Part shown: in pieces, positions 9,193 through 16,488 of the stretch
How the letters are laid out: every line of letters starts with the position of its first letter
Numbering within the stretch: position 1 is the first letter of the stretch
Assembly (NCBI GenBank): GCA_018823905.1
Contig: JAHJHL010000034.1
Span: 1-37,490, forward strand
Reading direction: 5' to 3'
Origin: Alphaproteobacteria bacterium
GTDB taxonomy: Bacteria; Pseudomonadota; Alphaproteobacteria; Sphingomonadales; Sphingomonadaceae
DNA: 37,490 nucleotides
Translations under genes and position numbers: made by a program
The notes under the pieces: generated by a model
The model's input: only the letters and a program-made list of their open reading frames with translations
The model's database searches: none
Told to the model about the DNA's origin: nothing

Positions 9193-9774
9193 ATGAGGAT
9201 CGCGATCATCGATACCAGCACGACGCGCGCCGCCATCATTTCGGACGGTTTGCGCGAGGCTGGTCTCGACGATTTGGTGCTGATCGATCCGGCGGGCGCG
9301 GTCGTGGCCCAAATCGAGGCGGCAAAGCCTGAAGTCATCTTGGTCAATCTCGAAAACCCGAGCCGCGACCTGCTGGAAGATTTCTTTGCTATGTCGCGCG
9401 CGCTCGCGCGGCCGATCGCGATGTTTGTGGACCAGAGCGATGCCGAAGCGACCGGTGCCGCAATCGATGCCGGTGTGTCGGCCTATGTCGTCGACGGACT
9501 GTCCAAACAGCGCATCAAGCCGGTCATTGATCTGGCCGTGCGGCGGTTCCAGGCTTTTTCGCGGCTCCAGCGCGAACTCGACGAAGCCAAAAATGCATTG
9601 GTCGAGCGAGCGACGATCGATCGTGCCAAGGCAATCCTGATGAAACGGCGCCATATCGACGAACCCGCAGCCTACGCCCTATTGCGAAAACAGGCGATGA
9701 GCACGAACCGCCGGATCGCCGAGATCGCCGAAGCAATCGTGACGAGCGACGCGCTCCTGGGAGATATGGAATGA
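9193..9774 (+). CDS. nasT: NasT-like ANTAR-domain antiterminator response regulator
   Basis: A 193-residue two-domain regulator. Residues 1-115 form a receiver-like domain (MRIAIIDTS, then MFVDQSD and GVSAYVVDGL). The C-terminal part has a coiled segment (RLQRELDEAKNALVER) and an ANTAR RNA-binding bundle (IDRAKAILMKRRHIDE, then AYALLRKQAMS). NasT proteins bind paired hexaloop hairpins in nitrate-operon leaders and block termination. Relatives I recall have Asp in the segment read here as VILVNLENP, so the phospho-acceptor position appears to be Asn52; Asp7 is kept. This fits control by the partner protein NasS instead of phosphorylation. The gene overlaps nasS by four bases (ATGA), and the expected RNA target lies at 11101-11214. 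Confidence 0.93.
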   Translation: MRIAIIDTSTTRAAIISDGLREAGLDDLVLIDPAGAVVAQIEAAKPEVILVNLENPSRDLLEDFFAMSRALARPIAMFVDQSDAEATGAAIDAGVSAYVVDGLSKQRIKPVIDLAVRRFQAFSRLQRELDEAKNALVERATIDRAKAILMKRRHIDEPAAYALLRKQAMSTNRRIAEIAEAIVTSDALLGDME

Positions 9775-10982
9775 GCGCCGAAACCTTCCGTATCGGTTTC
9801 CTGCCCCTCGTCGACGCCGCTTTGCCGATCCTCGCGCACGAACTGGGCTTCGCAGCGCGCGAAGGCGTGGCCATCGAACTCGTTCGCGACATGACCTGGG
9901 CGACAGTGCGCGACCGGTTGCTCTATGGGCATACCGACGCCGCGCACATGATCGCGCCGTTGGCGATTGCGACCGCGCTGGGGCGTGATCGCCCCGCGGT
10001 GCCGATGGCGGTGCCTTTCGTGCTCGGGCTCAACGGCAACGCAGTGACCTTTTCGGCCCAGCTCGCAAAGGACGTCGGGTTGGGCGAAACGCTCGGCGAT
10101 CCGGCCATCATCGGCGCAGCGCTGCAGAGCGTGGCGGCGGAGCGCAAAATTGCCGGGAAGCCGCTGCGCTTCGGCGTCGTCCATCGCTATTCGAGCCATA
10201 ATTATATGCTGCGATACTGGCTCGCGGGCGTCGGCATCCGCCCCGATACCCACATCGAGATCGTCGTCACCAGCCCGCCCTTCGCCGCCGATGCGCTCGC
10301 GGCGGGCGAGGTCGACGGCATATGCGTGGGCGAGCCATGGAACTCGATCGCAGTCGAGCGCGGCGTCGGCCATATCGCGCTTGCGACCGCGCAGATCTGG
10401 CGGCGAGGCGTCGAGAAAGTGCTCGCGATGCGCGAGGTCGTCGCCGATGAACGGCGCGATGCAGTCGAGGCGTTGCTGCGCGCACTCCACGCGGCCGCCG
10501 CCCATTTCGTCGTACCCGGCACGGCCGAGGAAAGCGCACAGATATTGGCGCGGCGCGAATATCTGGATGCCCCGCACGATGCGGTACTACGCGCGATCAC
10601 CGATCGCATCCGCCTTGTCCCCGGGGGTGAGCCAATCCACTTTCCCGATTTCATGTTCCAGCATCGCGAAGCGGCAAACTTCCCGTGGCGCAGCCAGGCC
10701 GCGTGGCTCTATTCGCAGATGCTTCGCTGGGACCACATGCCTTATTCCGCGGCCGACGCCGCGACGGCGGCGGCGGTGTTCCGCCCCGACATCTATCGGG
10801 CCGCGCTGGCGGGTTCCGGTGCGCCCCTTCCCGGCGCGAGTTCAAAGCTCGAGGGCGGAATCGACACACCGCTTGGCGCGGGGTCGGTGCAGGGTCGTCT
10901 GCTCCTCGGCAGCGACCGTTTTTTTGACGGGCGCGCCTTCGATCCCGACGATATACAGGGCTATCTCTCTGACCTTCCTTAG
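9771..10982 (+). CDS. nasS: NasS-like cytosolic nitrate/nitrite sensor (NrtA/CmpA-like)
   Basis: A 403-residue periplasmic-binding-protein-like fold of the nitrate-binding NrtA/CmpA family. It begins directly with FRIGFLPLVDAALPILAHE and has no signal peptide, which is the hallmark of NasS, a soluble sensor that holds NasT in the absence of nitrate. Family motifs include DAAHMIAPLAIA, VVHRYSSHNYMLRYWL, EVDGICVGEPWNS and the late YSQMLRWDH. The start overlaps nasT by four bases, giving stoichiometric, coupled synthesis of sensor and antiterminator. No ABC permease or ATPase follows, which argues against a transport role. The gene is followed by 259 bases of leader DNA and then the structural operon it is expected to control. 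Confidence 0.92.
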   Translation: MSAETFRIGFLPLVDAALPILAHELGFAAREGVAIELVRDMTWATVRDRLLYGHTDAAHMIAPLAIATALGRDRPAVPMAVPFVLGLNGNAVTFSAQLAKDVGLGETLGDPAIIGAALQSVAAERKIAGKPLRFGVVHRYSSHNYMLRYWLAGVGIRPDTHIEIVVTSPPFAADALAAGEVDGICVGEPWNSIAVERGVGHIALATAQIWRRGVEKVLAMREVVADERRDAVEALLRALHAAAAHFVVPGTAEESAQILARREYLDAPHDAVLRAITDRIRLVPGGEPIHFPDFMFQHREAANFPWRSQAAWLYSQMLRWDHMPYSAADAATAAAVFRPDIYRAALAGSGAPLPGASSKLEGGIDTPLGAGSVQGRLLLGSDRFFDGRAFDPDDIQGYLSDLP

Positions 10983-11241
10983 ATTTTGCCCGCGCTACAA
11001 TTTTATGCTGCACCTGCGAAATAAGCGGTTGCGCGGTCCCTGCGAATCAGGCAGTCTTGACGCACTCGGCAAGGATGCCGGGGCAGGATAAAGCGACTAT
11101 GGCTCCAACGACGGGGCCGGTTCGCGCGGCAGGCGGGGAGCCTTTCCCCGCACTCCAACAGGCAATGAAGCCGTCAGGATGCGCCCGCGTGGTCGCCGTC
11201 CTGGCGGCTTTTTTATTGCCCGTCGCACAAGGGGACGGACG
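10983..11241 (+). promoter_or_regulatory. Nitrate-operon leader region with ANTAR-type hairpins
   Basis: An untranslated stretch between nasS and the transporter gene. It contains hairpin 1, GGCTCC-AACGAC-GGGGCC (11101-11118), whose six-base loop has A at 1 and G at 4. A G/C hairpin follows (11133-11151), then hairpin 2 (11158-11174), AC(A)GGC-AATGAA-GCCGT, again a six-base loop with A1 and G4. The 3' arm of hairpin 2 shares bases with the 5' arm of the terminator at 11169-11214. Two hexaloops with A1/G4 upstream of an overlapping terminator is the known ANTAR recognition motif. A ribosome site AAGGGGACGGAC precedes the ATG at 11242. No convincing promoter boxes were recognised in 10983-11100. 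Confidence 0.82.
11169..11214 (+). terminator. Leader intrinsic terminator, NasT antitermination target
   Basis: An 11-bp stem, AGCCGTCAGGA (11169-11179) with TCCTGGCGGCT (11199-11209), one G-T wobble, followed by a run of Ts to 11214. It lies inside the leader, before any structural gene, so it acts as an attenuator. Its 5' arm begins in the 3' arm of the second ANTAR-type hairpin, so the two structures exclude each other; NasT bound to the hairpins would let polymerase read through. Confidence 0.85.
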
Positions 11242-12450
11242 ATGACGAATAAATCGGGTTTCTGGGCAAGCGGACACTGGCCGACGTTGGTCGCTGCCTT
11301 TCTCTATTTCGATCTCGCCTTCATGGTGTGGGTCATCCTCGGGCCGCTCGCGCCTGCTATTTCGGAAGATCTGGGCCTTACCCCGGCGCAGAAGGGCCTT
11401 ATGGTCGCGGTACCGACGCTTGCGGGCGCGGTGCTGCGCGTCGTCAACGGGCTGCTCGTCGATCGGATCGGCCCCAAGCGGTCGGGTGCAATCAGCCAGC
11501 TGATCGTCATCGCCGGCCTGTTCACCGCGTGGTTGACCGGGGTTCACAGCTTTGCCGGCACGCTTGCGCTGGGCGTCATCCTCGGTTTCGCGGGCGCCAG
11601 CTTCGCGATCGCGCTCCCGCTGGCCAGCCGCTGGTATCCGCCCGAGCATCAGGGCAAGGCGATGGGCCTCGCCGGCATGGGCAATTCGGGGACCGTGCTA
11701 GCCGCGCTGTTCGCGCCTGGCCTTGCCAAGCTGTTTGGCTGGAATGCCGTGCTCGGCCTCGCCTGCATCCCGCTCACGATCGTCTTGTTCGTCTATCTCG
11801 CGATGGCAAAGGACGCACCGAATGCGCCCGCGCCCAAGAGGCTGATCGACTATTTCGAGCCCCTCAAAACCGCCGATGCATGGTGGCTGATGGCCTTCTA
11901 TTCGGTGACCTTTGGCGGCTTCGTCGGGCTTGCCGCTTCACTGCCCATATATTTCACCGACCAGTTCCACCTGACCCCGGTGATGGCGGGCTACTGCACC
12001 GCGGCGTGCGTTTTCGCAGGATCGCTGGTTCGCCCCATGGGCGGCGCACTCGCCGACCGTATCGGCGGCGTGAAGGCACTGATGATGGTCTTTGTTGTCG
12101 CCGCGCTGGCACTCGCCGGAGTGCCGCAGGCCGACACGCTGTCTGCCGCGCTCGGCCTGTTCGTGATCGCGATGCTTGCACTCGGCACCGGCAACGGATC
12201 GGTATTTCAGCTCGTACCGCAGCGCTTTTCGGCGGAGATCGGGGTGATGACCGGACTCGTCGGAATGGCGGGCGGCGTCGGCGGCTTCTACCTCGCCTCC
12301 TCGCTCGGCTTCGCCAAGCAGTGGAGCGGCAGCTTTTCTCCGGGCTTCTATATCTTCGCCGGGCTCGCAGTCGTGGCACTTGTCTGCTTGATGTTCGTGA
12401 GGGGCCAATGGCGGGCGACCTGGGGCGCCGCTGAAGGCGTGCGGATCTAA
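11242..12450 (+). CDS. nasA: Nitrate/nitrite transporter, NarK/NasA-type MFS
   Basis: A 402-residue inner-membrane major-facilitator transporter of the nitrate/nitrite porter family, with about twelve hydrophobic segments. Family marks include an N-terminal TM with FDLAFMVWVILGPLAP, the Gly-rich nitrate signature stretches GFAGASFAIALPLASRWYPP and GMGNSGTV, and GTGNGSVFQLVP in the C-terminal half. The frame is open back to 11179, but that would begin inside the leader terminator. The ATG at 11242 has a good ribosome site and begins at the conserved N-terminus, so I use it. It is the first gene after the ANTAR leader, followed immediately by a porin. It should import nitrate for assimilation; export of nitrite is possible but less likely here. 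Confidence 0.92.
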   Translation: MTNKSGFWASGHWPTLVAAFLYFDLAFMVWVILGPLAPAISEDLGLTPAQKGLMVAVPTLAGAVLRVVNGLLVDRIGPKRSGAISQLIVIAGLFTAWLTGVHSFAGTLALGVILGFAGASFAIALPLASRWYPPEHQGKAMGLAGMGNSGTVLAALFAPGLAKLFGWNAVLGLACIPLTIVLFVYLAMAKDAPNAPAPKRLIDYFEPLKTADAWWLMAFYSVTFGGFVGLAASLPIYFTDQFHLTPVMAGYCTAACVFAGSLVRPMGGALADRIGGVKALMMVFVVAALALAGVPQADTLSAALGLFVIAMLALGTGNGSVFQLVPQRFSAEIGVMTGLVGMAGGVGGFYLASSLGFAKQWSGSFSPGFYIFAGLAVVALVCLMFVRGQWRATWGAAEGVRI

Positions 12451-12452
12451 TC

Positions 12453-13655
12453 ATGACCCGCACCCTCATCCTCTTGCTGGCGCTTGCGCCGGCCGGGGCC
12501 GCACGCGCCCAGGACATTGACCTGAAGCCGCTCGGCGAAGCCCGTCTCCGATACGAGAGTGTCGACCAGGACGGCCTTGCCGCCAACGCCGAAGCCCTGA
12601 CCCTGCGCGTCCGCGCCGGGGTCGAGGCCAAGGCCGGAAACTGGTCGGCACTCATCGAAGGGCAAGGCAATCTGGCCATCATCGATAACTATTTCGATGG
12701 TCTCCACGGCGCTGCCACCCGCGCGCTGGTCGCCGACCCCGACAATATCGCCCTCGCCCGCGCGCAAGTTCGCTACGCATCGCCGATCTTCACGCTGACG
12801 GCCGGGCGGCAGCGGCTGGCGTATGACGACGAGCGTTTCGTCGGCGGCGTCGTTTTTCGCCAGAACGGACAGAGCTTCGACGCGGTACGCGCCGAGATTG
12901 CGCCGCTCAAGGGCGTAAAGGCGGATATCGCCTATGCCTGGAGCGTCCGCACCATCTGGGGCATCGACGGCGCGGGCGCACGGCAGCAAGCGGTGTCGGG
13001 CGACAATATCTTCGGCAACGTCAGCGCGCAGACGCCGGTCGGAAAGCTCAGCGGTTTCGCTTATCTCGTCGACCAGGATGAAGCCGCGATGCAGGGCTTC
13101 CGCATGTCGAGCCAAAGCTATGGCGCCCGCCTCGACGGCACGCAGGCGCTCGGCAAGACGAAAATCGCCTGGCAGTTTAGCTACGCGCGCCAGTCGGACT
13201 GGCACCGCAATCCGAACACCTATAGCGCGGATTATTACCTTGCCGACGTGGCGATCGATTTCGGCGGTCCGCGCATTGGCGCAGGCTATGAAGTGCTCGG
13301 CGCCGACGACGGGGTGGCGCTCACGAGCTTTCAGACCCCCCTCGCGACGGGGTTCAAATTCCAGGGCTGGGCCGACAAATTTCTTGTCACCCCGCCCGAC
13401 GGGGTGCGCGATCTCTATGCGAGCGCTGGCTGGGGCTGGAAAGCGGTCGGCCCCCTCAAGGCCGTGACCCTGCAAGCCGCCTACCACGATTATCGCAGCG
13501 ACCGCGCGTCGCGATCCTATGGTGACGAGATCGACCTGCTGGCGAGCGGCAAGCTCGGCAAGGTCACGGCGTCCGCTCGCTATGCGCATTACGAAGCCGA
13601 GAGCTTCGCCACCGACACCGACAAATTTTGGCTCCAACTGGACTGGATGCTCTGA
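12453..13655 (+). CDS. Alginate-export-family outer-membrane porin of the nitrate operon
   Basis: A 400-residue outer-membrane beta-barrel. It starts with a signal peptide (MTRTLILLLALAPAGAARA) and the mature end QDIDLKPLGEARLRYESVDQ. The body shows repeated amphipathic strands and the FTLTAGRQRLAYDDERFVGG segment typical of Alginate_exp/OprD-like porins, and it ends in LQLDWML. Despite the family name, location between the nitrate transporter (2-base gap) and nirB (TGATG overlap) points to diffusion of nitrate or nitrite across the outer membrane. The family assignment is by pattern, and the nitrate role is inference from context. Confidence 0.87.
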   Translation: MTRTLILLLALAPAGAARAQDIDLKPLGEARLRYESVDQDGLAANAEALTLRVRAGVEAKAGNWSALIEGQGNLAIIDNYFDGLHGAATRALVADPDNIALARAQVRYASPIFTLTAGRQRLAYDDERFVGGVVFRQNGQSFDAVRAEIAPLKGVKADIAYAWSVRTIWGIDGAGARQQAVSGDNIFGNVSAQTPVGKLSGFAYLVDQDEAAMQGFRMSSQSYGARLDGTQALGKTKIAWQFSYARQSDWHRNPNTYSADYYLADVAIDFGGPRIGAGYEVLGADDGVALTSFQTPLATGFKFQGWADKFLVTPPDGVRDLYASAGWGWKAVGPLKAVTLQAAYHDYRSDRASRSYGDEIDLLASGKLGKVTASARYAHYEAESFATDTDKFWLQLDWML

Positions 13656-16150
13656 TGGAACATATCCACCTCACGCCCGAGGTCGACACACGCGAGCATC
13701 TCGTCGTCATCGGCAACGGCATGGCCGGCTGCCGCGCAGTCGAGGAGCTGCTCGCGCGCGATCCGGCGCGTTTCCGCGTGACGATCTTCGGCGCCGAACC
13801 GCGGGTCAATTACAACCGCATCATGCTCTCACCGGTGCTCGCGGGCGAAAAGAGCTTCGACGATATCGTGATCAACGGCACCGAATGGTATGCCGCAAAC
13901 GGCATCGCGCTCATCGCAGGCGATCCGGTCGCGGCAATCGACCGCGCAGCAAAGACCGTGACGACGCGCAGCGGACTCACCGAAAGCTACGACCGTCTGC
14001 TTATCGCTACGGGTTCCGATCCTTTCATCATCCCGGTACCAGGCAAGGATCTGCCGGGCGTCATTGCCTTTCGCGACATGGACGATGTCGACACGATGCT
14101 CGCGGCTGCCGATGCAGGCGGCGATGCGGTGGTGATCGGCGGCGGGCTGCTCGGCCTCGAGGCTGCGCACGGGCTTTCGCTGCGCGGGATGAAGGTCACT
14201 GTCATCCACCTGATGCCGACGCTGATGGAGCGCCAGCTCGATGAAGCGGCGGGCTGGTTGCTCAAACAGGCGCTCGAAGCGCGCGGGCAGACGATCCTGA
14301 CCGGCGCCGACACCGCCGAAATCGTCGGCGATGGCAAGGTCGAGGGGGTGAAGCTGAAGGACGGGACGCTGATCCCTGCCAGTCTCGTCGTGATGGCTGT
14401 CGGCATCCGTCCCTCGACACAGCTTGCGCGCGAAGCCGGCCTCGCGGTCGGGCGCGGCATTCAGGTCGACGATCATATGGTGACGAGCGACCCCGCGGTG
14501 CTCGCGGTCGGTGAGTGCGTCGAGCATGACGGGCAGGTCTACGGCCTCGTCGCGCCTTTGTGGGATATGTGCCGCAGCCTCGCCGACGGGCTCGTCGAGA
14601 AGCCCAGCGGCTATCGCGGCTCGGTCACCTCGACCAAGCTCAAAGTGTCCGGCATCGACGTGTTTTCGGCCGGCGATTTCTCGGGCGGCGATGGGTGTGA
14701 GGATATCGTGCTGCGCGACGCCAGCCGCGGCGTTTACAAGCGCGTGATCGTTCGCGACAATCGCATCGTCGGCGCGGTACTCTATGGCGATACCGCCGAC
14801 GGCAGCTGGTATTTCGACCTGCTCAAGAAGCAGGACGACGTCTCCGACCTCCGCGACCTGTTGATCTTCGGCCAAGCCTTCGCCTCGGGAGGGGGCGCTG
14901 CGGACCCTAAGGCGGCCGTTGCGGCGCTCTCGGACGATGCCGAGATCTGCGGCTGCAACGGCGTCACCAAGGGCCAGGTCGTCTCGTGCATCGCGAAGGG
15001 CGCACACAGCCTCGACGCCGTACGCGGCACCTGCAAGGCGTCGGCGAGCTGCGGCAGCTGCACGGGCCTGGTCGAGAACCTGCTCGCGCTCACCCTCGGC
15101 GACGATGTCCAGAGCGGCCCCAAGACGATGTGCAAATGCACCAGCTTCGGCCATGACGACGTCCGGCGCGAGATTGTCGCGCAGGCGATGCGCTCGATCC
15201 CGGAAGTCATGCAGAAGCTGCACTGGACCACGCCCGACGGCTGCTCCTCGTGCCGCCCCGCGCTCAATTATTATCTGCTCTGCGTGCTGCCGGGTGAGTA
15301 TGTCGACGACCAGCAGAGCCGCTTCGTCAACGAGCGCATGCACGCGAATATCCAGAAGGACGGCACTTATTCGGTGGTCCCGCGCATGTGGGGCGGGTTG
15401 ACCAGCCCGCGCGAGCTGCGCGCGATCGCCGATGTCGTCGAGAAATACGACGCGCCGATGATCAAGGTCACCGGCGGCCAGCGGCTCGACATCTTCGGGA
15501 TCAAAAAGGAAGATCTGCCGGCGGTCTGGGCCGACCTCAATGCCGCCGGGATGGTGTCGGGCCATGCCTATGGCAAGTCGCTGCGCACCGTGAAGACCTG
15601 CGTCGGGTCCGAATGGTGCCGCTTCGGGACGCAGGATTCGACCGGCCTCGGCGTCAAGGTCGAGCGGATGAGCTGGGGCAGCTGGATGCCGCATAAGTTC
15701 AAGATCGCGGTATCGGGATGTCCGCGCAATTGCGCTGAGGCGACGATCAAGGACTTCGGCATCGTCTGCGTCGACAGCGGTTACGAACTGCATGTCGGCG
15801 GCAATGGCGGCATCCACGTTCGTGTCACCGACCTCATCTGCAAGGTCGCGACCGAGCAGGAGGCGATGGATTATTGCGCCGCCTTCATCCAGCTTTACCG
15901 CGAGGAAGCCCGCTATCTCGAGCGCACCGCGCCGTGGATCGAGCGCGTCGGCGTCGATTATGTGAAGGCGCGGATCGTCGACGATGAATCGGGCCGCGAG
16001 GCGCTCCGCGCCCGTTTCCTATTCTCGCAAAGTTTTAGCCAGGACGATCCATGGGCGCAGCGCGCCGAGGGGGCCGAGGCCGAGCACCATGCTCCGATGG
16101 CCCGCTTCATTCCGCAGGGACGCGCTTTTTTGGAGGAGATTGGGGCATGA
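13655..16150 (+). CDS. nirB: Assimilatory nitrite reductase [NAD(P)H], large subunit
   Basis: An 831-residue cytosolic flavin/siroheme enzyme that reduces nitrite to ammonium with NAD(P)H. Domains in order: FAD-binding pyridine nucleotide-disulfide oxidoreductase (VVIGNGMAGCRA at residue 17 onward; second nucleotide fold VVIGGGLLGLEAAHGLS near 160); BFD-like [2Fe-2S] domain (CGCNGVTKG near 431, CKASASCGSC near 459); ferredoxin-like half domain; siroheme/[4Fe-4S] domain with CVGSEWC near 648 and CPRNC near 688, i.e. the C-x5-C and C-x3-C cluster ligands. Length is normal. The ATG at 13655 shares one base with the porin stop and suits the family; the longer open frame from 13628 overlaps the porin. 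The stop overlaps nirD (ATGA). Siroheme would come from the SUMT encoded downstream. Confidence 0.97.
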   Translation: MEHIHLTPEVDTREHLVVIGNGMAGCRAVEELLARDPARFRVTIFGAEPRVNYNRIMLSPVLAGEKSFDDIVINGTEWYAANGIALIAGDPVAAIDRAAKTVTTRSGLTESYDRLLIATGSDPFIIPVPGKDLPGVIAFRDMDDVDTMLAAADAGGDAVVIGGGLLGLEAAHGLSLRGMKVTVIHLMPTLMERQLDEAAGWLLKQALEARGQTILTGADTAEIVGDGKVEGVKLKDGTLIPASLVVMAVGIRPSTQLAREAGLAVGRGIQVDDHMVTSDPAVLAVGECVEHDGQVYGLVAPLWDMCRSLADGLVEKPSGYRGSVTSTKLKVSGIDVFSAGDFSGGDGCEDIVLRDASRGVYKRVIVRDNRIVGAVLYGDTADGSWYFDLLKKQDDVSDLRDLLIFGQAFASGGGAADPKAAVAALSDDAEICGCNGVTKGQVVSCIAKGAHSLDAVRGTCKASASCGSCTGLVENLLALTLGDDVQSGPKTMCKCTSFGHDDVRREIVAQAMRSIPEVMQKLHWTTPDGCSSCRPALNYYLLCVLPGEYVDDQQSRFVNERMHANIQKDGTYSVVPRMWGGLTSPRELRAIADVVEKYDAPMIKVTGGQRLDIFGIKKEDLPAVWADLNAAGMVSGHAYGKSLRTVKTCVGSEWCRFGTQDSTGLGVKVERMSWGSWMPHKFKIAVSGCPRNCAEATIKDFGIVCVDSGYELHVGGNGGIHVRVTDLICKVATEQEAMDYCAAFIQLYREEARYLERTAPWIERVGVDYVKARIVDDESGREALRARFLFSQSFSQDDPWAQRAEGAEAEHHAPMARFIPQGRAFLEEIGA

Positions 16151-16488
16151 CCACCGCTGAATGGCTCGACATCGGCTGGGTCGACCAGATCCCCGTGCGC
16201 GGGAGCCGCACCGTGCAGGTCGAAGGCGGAGACGATATCGCGGTGTTTCGCACCGCCGAGGGGAAGGTGTTCGCACTCCTCGACCGCTGCCCGCACAAGC
16301 ATGGACGCCTCAGCCAGGGCATCGTCCACGGCGGCGCGGTCGCCTGCCCGCTCCACAATTGGCGGATCAGCCTGTCGACCGGCGAAGCGCTGGGCGATGA
16401 CAAGGGTTGCACGCCAACCGTCCCGGTCAAGATCGACGGCGGACGCGTCCTCATCTGCCGCGCCGGCACGCTGAAGGCCGCTGCCTGA
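16147..16488 (+). CDS. nirD: Nitrite reductase small subunit, Rieske-type
   Basis: A 113-residue NirD. It keeps a full Rieske [2Fe-2S] ligand set, CPH in DRCPHKHGRLSQG (about residues 48-50) and CPLH in the VACPLHNWRIS segment. Some NirD proteins, such as that of E. coli, have lost these ligands, so this one probably binds a cluster. It pairs with NirB as the small subunit. The ATG at 16147 follows GGAGGAGATTGGGGC and overlaps the nirB stop (ATGA); its own stop overlaps the next start (TGATG). The longer upstream frame lies inside nirB and was discarded. Confidence 0.95.
   Translation: MTTAEWLDIGWVDQIPVRGSRTVQVEGGDDIAVFRTAEGKVFALLDRCPHKHGRLSQGIVHGGAVACPLHNWRISLSTGEALGDDKGCTPTVPVKIDGGRVLICRAGTLKAAA

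Noticed and set aside
11179-11241. Longer N-terminus for the nitrate transporter
   Set aside because: It would start inside the leader terminator hairpin and give an Arg-rich extension foreign to the family.
12447-13637. A 396-codon - strand open frame opposite the porin gene
   Set aside because: The + strand frame has a signal peptide and barrel pattern and fits the operon overlaps; the - frame is its mirror.
13829-15817. A 662-codon - strand open frame opposite nirB
   Set aside because: It is antisense to a fully recognisable nirB, has no family motifs and low-complexity Arg/Ala/Asp composition typical of GC-rich shadow frames.
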